A stretch of DNA of 64,000 bases from an uncultured Ruminococcus sp. (GTDB lineage: Bacteria; Bacillota; Clostridia; Oscillospirales; Ruminococcaceae), in assembly GCA_902780505.1 (NCBI GenBank), contig CACZFN010000002.1:149044-213043 (forward strand). Direction: 5' to 3'. Each line of letters begins with the position of its first letter. Positions within the stretch are counted from its first letter, which is position 1. Positions 17,049-24,005 of the stretch are shown piece after piece. Under the pieces are notes generated by a model. It was not told the origin of the DNA, did no database searches, and saw only the letters and a list, made by a program, of their open reading frames with translations. Position numbers and translations under genes: made by a program.

Positions 17049-17699
17049 ATGAAGTATATCAGAAAGATCATATCACTCCTGCTTGTGTCGGTATTCGTGC
17101 TGATGCTTGCCTCCTGCGGTGACGATGGCTCGTCCTCCTCCGTTGACCTGAGTAATGCCCCGGAGAAAAAGACCGGCACTTTTGTTATGACACTCTACCC
17201 CAAATACGCACCGATAACAGTCGAAAACTTCCTCTCCCTTGTAGATGACGGGTTTTATAACGGTCTTACATTCCATAGGGTAATGGATAAATTCATGGCG
17301 CAGGGCGGTGATCCCAACGGCAATGGCTCTGGCGGTGCTGACAAAACTATCAAGGGCGAATTTGCCGCAAACGGCGTTGATAATAAACTCAGCCACAAGC
17401 GCGGGATAGTTTCTATGGCAAGAAGTAAATCTTATGATTCTGCATCAAGCCAGTTCTTTATCTGCTATGCTGACGTTAGTGCCACACTTGACGGCGGCTA
17501 TGCGGCCTTCGGCGAAGTTACAGAGGGTATGGAAGTCGTTGATGGATTTCTCCGGTGCGAAAGAAAGCCAAACGCCCGCGGCGAAGTTGCTGTCCCCGTT
17601 TACCCGATAACAATAGAAAAAGCCACCAGACTTGACACCGCCGAGGGAGAAGATCCGAAAGTGCAGTTTGAAGTTTCCTACTACCCTAAGGAGGGCTAA
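17049..17699 (+). CDS. cyclophilin-type peptidyl-prolyl cis-trans isomerase, lipoprotein
   Basis: A lipid-anchored prolyl isomerase acting outside the membrane on secreted proteins; 216 residues. The signal peptide ends in lipobox LASC (Cys ~24), then a Ser/Asp-rich linker. The cyclophilin fold shows [59 protein letters not shown] and [12 protein letters not shown]. The catalytic Arg is present (FHRV) and the FMAQGGDP block is complete; the usual active-site Trp position is not evident, as in many bacterial forms. It ends immediately before the GtrA gene (TAAATG), so the two are co-transcribed. Confidence 0.92.
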   Translation: MKYIRKIISLLLVSVFVLMLASCGDDGSSSSVDLSNAPEKKTGTFVMTLYPKYAPITVENFLSLVDDGFYNGLTFHRVMDKFMAQGGDPNGNGSGGADKTIKGEFAANGVDNKLSHKRGIVSMARSKSYDSASSQFFICYADVSATLDGGYAAFGEVTEGMEVVDGFLRCERKPNARGEVAVPVYPITIEKATRLDTAEGEDPKVQFEVSYYPKEG

Positions 17700-18164
17700 A
17701 TGGAAAAGCTTATAAAAGCAGTTGTCGGCATACTTCCAAAGCCGCTGCAAAAAATATACTATAAATACGAAGAAAAATGGCTGTACCTTGTTTTCGGTGT
17801 GCTGACAACAGTTGTGTCGATAGTCACAAAGCTTGTGATATTCTACCTTGTCCCGGGCAGACCGATTTGGGAAAACACATTCGGCGTGATAGTCAGCTGG
17901 ATATTTGCCGTGACCTTTGCTTTCTTCACAAACAAGGAATATGTCTTTAAAAACAAGACCGAAACAAAAGAGGAATTTATAAAGGTGTTTATATCTTTCT
18001 ACAGTGCAAGGGCGGCGACGCTTTTAATGGAAGAACTCATCTTCCTTATCTTCTGTGACTGGATAGGTATGAACCAGACACTTATTACATTTTTAGCACA
18101 GGTGCTTATATTTATCGCAAATTATGTGCTGAGCAAGCTGTTTGTTTTCAGAAAAAAGAAATAA
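17700..18164 (+). CDS. GtrA-family small membrane protein
   Basis: A 154-residue protein with four predicted membrane helices (~29-50, 62-80, 100-120, 125-145) of the GtrA family. The GtrA-like FAVTFAFFTNKEYVFKNK and the final NYVLSKLFVFRKK are typical. GtrA proteins are linked to moving lipid-linked sugars across the membrane for cell-surface polysaccharide decoration. The ATG directly abuts the stop of the upstream prolyl isomerase. No glycosyltransferase is adjacent, so the polymer is unknown. Confidence 0.85.
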   Translation: MEKLIKAVVGILPKPLQKIYYKYEEKWLYLVFGVLTTVVSIVTKLVIFYLVPGRPIWENTFGVIVSWIFAVTFAFFTNKEYVFKNKTETKEEFIKVFISFYSARAATLLMEELIFLIFCDWIGMNQTLITFLAQVLIFIANYVLSKLFVFRKKK

Positions 18165-18263
18165 TACAGACAAAACCGCACAGCACACAGTTTTCTTTAT
18201 AAGCGCGGCGGAAATTATAAAACCTTCATTGCCTCGCCTGCGCTTATCTGTGATATCTTTTTG

Positions 18264-19406
18264 TCAAAGCGAATGGGCAGGTTCGTCCATAACATAAGCG
18301 GTGATGAATTTTCTGTCTGCGAATACATCACTGACGGTGTTGTATCTTCTGGCGGTTTCTTCACGGTTAGTGCGGTTATAGACATATACCTTGCCGTATT
18401 TTTTTTCAAAAGCCACGGTATGCAGACCGTCCGTAAAAAACTGAAGCGGGAAGCATCTGCACTTATGCTTTTCCTTATTCCAAAAAGAAAGTATACCGCA
18501 GACTTTATCCTTATCTTTCAGATATTCTTCAAGCTGCTGCGGCTGCTCAAAGCTGTGATAGGGCACATGATGGTGTTCAAAGAAGCGGCATATCTTCCTT
18601 GGTGCTGTACCGAAATAGCCCGAGGGGAAGATAAACTGCATACGGTTAAGTTCAAATTCATATGTAAGCTCGGGCAGAAGCATTTTACGGCCTGTAAGGT
18701 GCAGACAGTTTGCAGCGGCTATAAGCTCACAACCGCACCACTCAAAGGAATGTGTGCCGTAGGTGAGTTTTTTTAGTGCCTGTGTCCCCTGCCCGTGAAG
18801 CACAGATTTTTCAAGCCCCGCAAAAGCCGACTTATTGTTTTCATAGTTATTCATAGCACGCTTTATCCTGTATTTCTGAACGCCGCGGTACTGTTCGGGG
18901 GCTGTTATCCAATCCCTTTTAAACCATGGAAAGCAGCGGTTTACTGTCTTGCAGTAGCTTTTATAAGCTTCACCGTAGAGGTCACGCAGCCATTTTTCCT
19001 CTGTTGCTTTGAGCACTATCGTCATAGCTGCCCAGTAAACGGGCACAAGAACAAGCAGCCAGAGGTTATGATTGATAAGAAGTGCGCCGTCACACACAAG
19101 CATTATGCCCGAATAACATGGATTCCTGACAAACGCATAAACGCCCGTGGTACAGAGTGTATTTGTTTTTATAAAATTATCTATACAGTTTTTTCCGACT
19201 GCCGCAGGAAGCCATACACGCACACCGAGCAAAACTAAAGCTGTGCCGACTATAACCAACAATACGGTAAACAGAGTGTTTTCCACCCTTCCCGAAGCAA
19301 GGAATGATGTCCTTGATACAATGATACCCAAAAGAGTGAGAAGAAGCATACCGCCGCCCAGTAACGGGCCGATCCCAAAGACAGGCAGATGTTGTTTTTC
19401 CATCAT
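18264..19406 (-). CDS. isoprenylcysteine-methyltransferase-like membrane protein fused to a papain-like peptidase-like domain
   Basis: A 380-residue two-part protein. Residues 1-165 hold about four or five membrane helices and the ICMT/PEMT-type methyltransferase signature (TGVYAFVRNPCYSGIMLV, then EEKWLRDLYGEAYKSY). Residues ~190-380 are soluble and resemble small papain-fold or C39-like cysteine peptidases: a Cys in HSFEWCGCELIAAANCL (~223), FGTAPRKICRFFEHHHVPY, a His in GLHTVAF (~327) and an Asn in VYVYN (~337), a plausible Cys-His-Asn set. The methyltransferase call is well supported; the peptidase call is pattern-based. The gene is preceded by a palindromic element in its leader. Possible role: modification and cleavage of a peptide or lipid-linked substrate at the membrane. 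Confidence 0.75.
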   Translation of the reverse strand: MMEKQHLPVFGIGPLLGGGMLLLTLLGIIVSRTSFLASGRVENTLFTVLLVIVGTALVLLGVRVWLPAAVGKNCIDNFIKTNTLCTTGVYAFVRNPCYSGIMLVCDGALLINHNLWLLVLVPVYWAAMTIVLKATEEKWLRDLYGEAYKSYCKTVNRCFPWFKRDWITAPEQYRGVQKYRIKRAMNNYENNKSAFAGLEKSVLHGQGTQALKKLTYGTHSFEWCGCELIAAANCLHLTGRKMLLPELTYEFELNRMQFIFPSGYFGTAPRKICRFFEHHHVPYHSFEQPQQLEEYLKDKDKVCGILSFWNKEKHKCRCFPLQFFTDGLHTVAFEKKYGKVYVYNRTNREETARRYNTVSDVFADRKFITAYVMDEPAHSL

Positions 19407-19431
19407 TTTAAGACCTCTATCTATTATTCTG

Positions 19432-19582
19432 TATGGTCATCCCTTTGACACACCAAGCTCTGACAGCCGTAAACCAGCGTCCTTTGCAGGGGGACGACTC
19501 AACCCCAGCCCCCTCCCTTACGAAGTGGAGGGGCTATGGCAAGCCGCTGTCAAAAGCACGGTGTGTCCGGTATATGACCATA
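19432..19582. repeat. MITE-like palindromic element with ~39-bp imperfect terminal inverted repeats
   Basis: Left arm 19432-19469 (TATGGTCAT, GACACACC, TGACAGC) pairs with right arm 19544-19582 (GCTGTCA, GGTGTGTC, ATGACCATA). A strong inner hairpin (CCCCTCC/GGAGGGG, 19507-19533) sits in the middle. It lies in the 5' leader of the methyltransferase-peptidase fusion gene. No coding frame is convincing. Confidence 0.65.
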
Positions 19583-19635
19583 TTGTTTTATCCCGACTTA
19601 TAAATAATATACCACAAATCCCTATTGCTGTCAAA

Positions 19636-20181
19636 TCAGGTAAGCTTCATTACAGCAAGTACAAACAGCACAGCCGACGACACAAGTGCTGTCCTGTAGC
19701 GTGACATTGTTTTACATAGCTTACGTCCGAGAAACAGGCCTGCTGCTATACATAGCGCGCCGAGCACAAGGCTTATCAGCACTGCAAGAAGTTTATCGTT
19801 CACAGACATTGTTACCCCTGCACCAAAGCCGACGGCGAGTGAATCTGCTGACAATGCAAGGCCTGTAACAACTGCTGATATAAAGCCTAAAGGTTCACCA
19901 TCGGGCGGTAAGGGCGAAGGATCATCCATGCAGGCCGAGCTTAGATTTTTCATAGCGATCAGGATAAGCATTGCGGCACTCAGCTGTGCGCAAAGGGCTG
20001 TTCCCGCAAGGTTTTTCACAAGTGTTGAAGCAAACAGTGACACACCGAGAAACAGAGCACCTATAAATACAATTATACCACAACCGGCAGCGCCTATACG
20101 TATTCTTTTTACACCGTATGCAAGTGCCGCGGCAAACAAGTCAGCACAGACTGCGGCGGCTATCAGTATCGCTTCGGACAT
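19636..20181 (-). CDS. ytaF: MntP/YtaF-like membrane protein
   Basis: A 181-residue protein with six predicted membrane helices. Two related halves start with AAAVCADLFAAALAYGVKRI and GLALSADSLAVGFGAGV, each carrying an acidic residue in the membrane, as in the MntP manganese-efflux/YtaF superfamily. The internal repeat and loop (PSPLPPDGEPLG) fit the YtaF branch, first named as a sporulation membrane protein; a metal export role is possible. AGGGAGGG lies before ATG 20181. It is separated from the downstream fusion gene by a 230-bp gap that holds a palindromic element. Confidence 0.8.
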   Translation of the reverse strand: MSEAILIAAAVCADLFAAALAYGVKRIRIGAAGCGIIVFIGALFLGVSLFASTLVKNLAGTALCAQLSAAMLILIAMKNLSSACMDDPSPLPPDGEPLGFISAVVTGLALSADSLAVGFGAGVTMSVNDKLLAVLISLVLGALCIAAGLFLGRKLCKTMSRYRTALVSSAVLFVLAVMKLT

Positions 20182-20206
20182 AGTTTCTTATCCCTCCCTT
20201 TTATCT

Positions 20207-20236
20207 ATCATATTCGGGGAGGTGCTTTTTTGACAA
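20207..20236 (-). promoter_or_regulatory. probable promoter for ytaF
   Basis: Minus strand TTGTCA (20236-20231), 18-bp spacer, TATGAT (20212-20207). Confidence 0.45.
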
Positions 20237-20483
20237 GATCCAAGCGCAAATATGTACATTTTTACAAAAGCGAAATAATTTCGTCTATAAAATATGTTCA
20301 AACCGTATTAAATTCAGCCGGATATTGTGTCCACTTAAAAAGAAAACGTTTACTACATAAAATATTAACAAATTATTATTCAAATATCTATCACATTTTA
20401 TTAACAATAGTGTATAATATATACAATAGGTGTGTAGTACAATTTAATGTACAGGTCTAAGGCCAGGAAAGGGGCGGTATCTT
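20237..20483. other. AT-rich divergent intergenic region
   Basis: About 250 AT-rich bases between ytaF and the 60-residue gene. A good -10 (TATAAT, 20413-20418) probably serves the small gene; no clear -35 was seen. No stable hairpin or gene was found here. Confidence 0.5.
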
Positions 20484-20666
20484 ATGCTTAAAAAATTTTA
20501 TATTACAAGGAATGCAGGCGGACAGGCAGAGGGTGTTACTGCTCCCGGGCTTGATAAATACCAGCGTATGGAGCAGTTAAACGATATGCTGCGCTTAGGC
20601 TGGGTGATAAAGGAATTCAGGCAGGCAGACGGTGACAGTTACTTTTTGCTTGAAAAGGCTATATAA
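20484..20666 (+). CDS. 60-residue conserved-looking small protein
   Basis: A well-formed small gene: GGAAAGGGGCGG precedes the ATG, a -10 box lies 66 bp upstream, and a terminator follows its stop by 10 bp. The product is soluble, with KFYITRNAGGQAEGVTAPGL, a predicted helix (KYQRMEQLNDMLRLGWVIKEF) and a beta strand (SYFLLEKA). It could be a small DUF-type cytoplasmic protein. No function is claimed. Confidence 0.7.
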   Translation: MLKKFYITRNAGGQAEGVTAPGLDKYQRMEQLNDMLRLGWVIKEFRQADGDSYFLLEKAI

Positions 20667-20675
20667 TAAAAAAAC

Positions 20676-20698
20676 AAGCGGCAGGTCTACTGCCGCTT
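20676..20698. terminator. terminator between the small gene and the phosphatase
   Basis: Stem AAGCGGCAG/CTGCCGCTT with A-run before and T-run after; works in both directions. Confidence 0.8.
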
Positions 20699-20701
20699 TT
20701 A

Positions 20702-21490
20702 TTATTCAAGATAAATGCTTTTGAGCATTTGCTGTTCCTCTTTTGTTATACCTATGCCTTCAAAGAGAAAGCCTTCAAAGCTGCCGTATTTCTTTTGGGC
20801 GGCATCAGACAGCGCATCTAAAAATTCCTCCCTTGCGCCGAAAAGTGTACGTATGGCATCTTCAAGCTGTTTAGGGGAATCATGCGGAAGATAACGCGCA
20901 GTAAGTTCATTTACTTCATCACAAAGGTTTTCGTTTGTGGCAAGGTAATCTGCCGTTATATCGTCCCAACTTACGCCGAGAAGATACAGGACTGCAACAG
21001 CCGCAAAGCCCGTCCTGTCCTTACCCGCAGTACAATGCCAGAGAACCGGTATGCCCTTGCCATTTATAAGCTCACGCACAAAGGCGTGGTATTGCTTTCG
21101 GGTATATTCCGAATGGACAAAATCCCGGTACATTTCACACATATAGTCAACAGCATAGTTATCCTGCTTTAAACACTCTTTTACAACAGCAGCCACAGCG
21201 CCATCATCGGAAGCCTTTTCACGGGTGATACCTGCGGCTAAATCTTTTATAACGGGGAGGTGCAGGTACTGCGCGCCATTTACAGCAGGATCGGGGGCTT
21301 CGGTCACTTCTTCATATGTACGAAGGTCTATTATCTTGCCTATGCCTGCCTGTTCAAGAAGCCTGATATCATTTTCACTTGCTTTAAAAAGCTGTCCGCT
21401 TCTGAAAAGAACGCCTGCTTTTATTTTTTTGCCGTCAGCAGTTTTTAAGCCTGCAAGGTCACGGGTATTATTCAGCTTTTCAAATGTCAA
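20702..21490 (-). CDS. tyrosine/serine protein phosphatase (IphP-like dual-specificity type)
   Basis: A soluble phosphatase of 262 residues. It begins with NNTRDLAGLKTADGKKIK and LFRSGQL, typical of the bacterial tyrosine-phosphatase family, and carries the phosphate-binding loop HCTAGKDRTG (~151) with the catalytic Cys and Arg. The general-acid region is less clear. The start is set at TTG 21490, about 11 nt after AGAAAGGA; it lies 7 nt past the stop of the TrmH-family gene, so the two are translated together. The substrate may be phosphoproteins or phosphoinositide-like molecules. Confidence 0.85.
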   Translation of the reverse strand: MTFEKLNNTRDLAGLKTADGKKIKAGVLFRSGQLFKASENDIRLLEQAGIGKIIDLRTYEEVTEAPDPAVNGAQYLHLPVIKDLAAGITREKASDDGAVAAVVKECLKQDNYAVDYMCEMYRDFVHSEYTRKQYHAFVRELINGKGIPVLWHCTAGKDRTGFAAVAVLYLLGVSWDDITADYLATNENLCDEVNELTARYLPHDSPKQLEDAIRTLFGAREEFLDALSDAAQKKYGSFEGFLFEGIGITKEEQQMLKSIYLE

Positions 21491-21497
21491 AGAAACA

Positions 21498-22319
21498 TCA
21501 GTCCTTTCTGCAAAGTTCCCAGAAAGCCACAGCGCTTGCTGCGGCAACATTCAGCGAATCCACTCCGTGATCCATCGGTATCTTTACTGTATAAGTACAG
21601 CGCTCAATAGTCTGTTCCTTCAGTCCCTCACCCTCAGTACCGAGGATAACGGCAAGCTTTTCTTCCGATTTAAGTGCCTTATCATCTATACTTACCGTAT
21701 CATTCCTTAGTGCCATAGCACAGGTATCAAAGCCGAGTTCTTTAAGGGTATCGACATACACGGGCGGGGCATCATCAAGATACGTCCACGGCACCTGAAA
21801 GACGGTACCCATGCTTACCCTGACACTTCTGCGGTAAAGCGGATCACTGCACGCAGGGGTAAGCAGTACAGCATCAACGCCAAGTGCAGCGGCACTTCTG
21901 AAAACAGCGCCGACATTGGTCTGGTTCATAATATCCTCAAGCACTGCAACACGGCGTGTGTTTTCACCAAGCAAAGCTTTCACTGAGGGGAGAGGCTTTC
22001 GCTTCATAAGGCAGAGCACGCCTTTTGTCAGTTTAAAGCCTGTAAGTTCACAAAGCACACCCTCTGCCGCTGTATATATCGGGGCAGCGCCGACTCGTTC
22101 ACATATATCAGCCGCCTGACGTGAAACATACTTTTCATCGCAAAGCAGCGACAGCGGCTCAAAGCCCGCATCAAGTGCCCGCCTGATGACATTCGGGCTT
22201 TCGGCGACAAACACGCCAAGTTCAGGCTCGTTGATACGCAAAAGCCTGACCTCGGAGGTACATTTGAACGGAAAAAGTTCAGGGGCGTTAAGGTCAGTAA
22301 CAGGGATGATATTTTTCAT
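21498..22319 (-). CDS. TrmH/SpoU-family RNA 2'-O-methyltransferase
   Basis: A 273-residue SPOUT methyltransferase using SAM to methylate ribose 2'-OH in rRNA or tRNA. N-terminal substrate-binding region (~1-105), then the SPOUT motifs: VLEDIMNQTNVGAVFRSAAALGVDA (motif 1), LAVILGTEGEGL (motif 2) and IPMDHGVDSLNVAAASAVAFWE (motif 3), all well conserved. The exact nucleotide is not predictable. It follows the PspA-like gene without a gap (start 22319, stop 22320), so it belongs to the same minus-strand operon. Confidence 0.88.
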   Translation of the reverse strand: MKNIIPVTDLNAPELFPFKCTSEVRLLRINEPELGVFVAESPNVIRRALDAGFEPLSLLCDEKYVSRQAADICERVGAAPIYTAAEGVLCELTGFKLTKGVLCLMKRKPLPSVKALLGENTRRVAVLEDIMNQTNVGAVFRSAAALGVDAVLLTPACSDPLYRRSVRVSMGTVFQVPWTYLDDAPPVYVDTLKELGFDTCAMALRNDTVSIDDKALKSEEKLAVILGTEGEGLKEQTIERCTYTVKIPMDHGVDSLNVAAASAVAFWELCRKD

Positions 22320-22847
22320 TTACTCACCCGTTTCGCTATAGCGCTTTGCATCCGCCATAGCCGTCCTTGTTTCGGCTTCAGATTCAAGCTGCGACATTTC
22401 CTTTTCAAAATCATAGCTGCCGACTGTCTGTGATGCCTTTATCTGCGCATCAGCAGTGGCATTTCTTGCTGACAGAACAGCAAGGCGTGTCCTGGCTTCG
22501 TTTATCTCCCTTACCATTTTATCGTGAAGCTCTATTGCTTTATTACGGGTTTGATTCACCTCTCCTAATTGTTCCGATTGTTCCTTATACGCTTCATCGA
22601 ACCTGTACTTTTCATTCAAAAATGCACGCGCGTCCTGTTCATTGCCCGCCTTTAGCGCCTTAGCTGCATATGCGGCAAGCTCGTCACTTTCAGACTTAGC
22701 ATTGGACGCTTTTTCAAAAAGGCGCTGACGTTCTTCATTGAGCTTTCCCACCTGCTCACGCACCTTTGCAAGCTTTACGGCAAGGTCTGCAAGCTGAAGC
22801 TTTATCTCGTCGGCAGTTTCCTTTTCATCTTTATCAAAAAGTCCCAT
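22320..22847 (-). CDS. PspA/IM30-like coiled-coil protein
   Basis: A 175-residue, highly charged helical protein (MGLFDKDEKETADEI, then long heptads such as LADLAVKLAKVREQVGKLNEER and TRNKAIELHDKMVREINEAR). It has no membrane segment. Length and composition fit a reduced PspA/IM30-like membrane-support protein, but the family match is weak and it could simply be an unrelated coiled coil. It lies 10 nt after the TPM-like membrane gene, the kind of pairing seen in phage-shock-like loci. Confidence 0.65.
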   Translation of the reverse strand: MGLFDKDEKETADEIKLQLADLAVKLAKVREQVGKLNEERQRLFEKASNAKSESDELAAYAAKALKAGNEQDARAFLNEKYRFDEAYKEQSEQLGEVNQTRNKAIELHDKMVREINEARTRLAVLSARNATADAQIKASQTVGSYDFEKEMSQLESEAETRTAMADAKRYSETGE

Positions 22848-22857
22848 AAATGCTCAC

Positions 22858-23892
22858 CTAATTATCGTATTTCTTTTTAAGTTCGTCTATATCGCTTTCC
22901 GGTGATGACGGGTTATAGGCGCCTGCTGATGCACCCGCATTATACGTACCGAATTCGCCGAGGTCTGAGCCGAGTATCTTTTCGGCTGCATTCATTTCGT
23001 CAAGCTTATGCTGTTTGCGCTTTCTCCACCACTTATAGAGTATATACAGTATAACAGCAGCGACTATAAAAACGCCGACCACCCACATTCTGTTCTGGTT
23101 GACTGTCATGATCCTGTCGGCAGAATCGGAGAAGGACTTTGAGAAAAACATTTCCTCGGATAAATCCGAATAATAATAGTAGTCTATATAATCAAGAAGT
23201 ATCTCACGGGCTTCTTCATCCATGACCGTCTTGGCTTCGGTACCGACTACACAGCAGGAACGGTATTCTTCATTGCGTTCAAAGAACACCACAAGCAGGT
23301 GGGCCTCATCCACAAACAAGCTGTCATAGACATTATTTGCAAATTTTTCAAACTTTTCATCAGAAAAAGTTGTACTGTCGCCGTCTACGGTATCAGTGAT
23401 AAAAAGATACGGCTGAACGCCCGTTTCATTATAGAAATACCGCATACCCGATTCAAGATCATTGCGGTTTTTTATCCAGTCAAGCTTATCGGTATAGAAT
23501 TCATCTGACTCGACAAGGGTATTGCTGACAAGCTTTTCACGCTCGACCGTTGACTTGGTAATACCGTCAGATGAGTCGGCAAAAGCATCAAACAGCACAA
23601 GTGCTATCATTATGATGATAAATACCCTTATGATCTTGGCAGTATTGACATAGCTTCTGCCCGAGTTGCTGCGATAGCTGCCGTAACTGCCGCTGTAATG
23701 ATTGCCGCCTGTGTTTATATACGTAAAGCTCGGACGTGATGAATGGTAAGAATGATGATATGAACGTGACGAACTGCTCCACGAGCTGCGTGAGCTGCTG
23801 CGGTGAGATGAACCGGAATGTGAACTGAACCCCCTTGAACCGCCGAAGCTGCTCCCGCGGGAACCTCCCCCGCCACGGCCTGCTCTGCCCAT
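22858..23892 (-). CDS. two-helix membrane protein with a TPM-like (YgcG) outer domain
   Basis: A 344-residue protein. The first ~85 residues are very rich in Ser, Gly, Arg and Tyr (GGGGSRGSSFGGSRGFSSHS), followed by a membrane helix (~88-105, IIRVFIIIMIALVLFDAF), an outer domain (~115-270) that resembles TPM domains (YLFITDTVD, LLVVFFERNEEYRSCCVVG), a second helix (~275-295) and a charged tail. The start is taken as ATG 23892 after GGGGG; the frame is open 10 codons further. It is first in an operon with the coiled-coil and RNA methyltransferase genes. Likely an envelope-stress or membrane-quality role; the TPM call is tentative. Confidence 0.65.
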   Translation of the reverse strand: MGRAGRGGGGSRGSSFGGSRGFSSHSGSSHRSSSRSSWSSSSRSYHHSYHSSRPSFTYINTGGNHYSGSYGSYRSNSGRSYVNTAKIIRVFIIIMIALVLFDAFADSSDGITKSTVEREKLVSNTLVESDEFYTDKLDWIKNRNDLESGMRYFYNETGVQPYLFITDTVDGDSTTFSDEKFEKFANNVYDSLFVDEAHLLVVFFERNEEYRSCCVVGTEAKTVMDEEAREILLDYIDYYYYSDLSEEMFFSKSFSDSADRIMTVNQNRMWVVGVFIVAAVILYILYKWWRKRKQHKLDEMNAAEKILGSDLGEFGTYNAGASAGAYNPSSPESDIDELKKKYDN

Positions 23893-23973
23893 AATATATA
23901 CCCCCTTTTTCAGAAAACACACAGTTTATTTACACATAATAATATACTATATTTTTGTTAAAATGTCAATACA

Positions 23974-23999
23974 AAACCCCCGACATTTATCGGGGGTTT
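23974..23999. terminator. terminator after the InlB-repeat dockerin gene
   Basis: Perfect stem AAACCCCCG/CGGGGGTTT with T-rich tail, 6 bp after the stop of the minus-strand dockerin gene. Confidence 0.85.
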
Positions 24000-24005
24000 A
24001 AGTAT

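Noticed and set aside
20230-20460. 76-codon frame beginning MTRSKRKYVHFYKSE
   Set aside because: Very AT-rich, overlaps the probable ytaF promoter and the -10 of the next gene, and has no convincing family or terminator.
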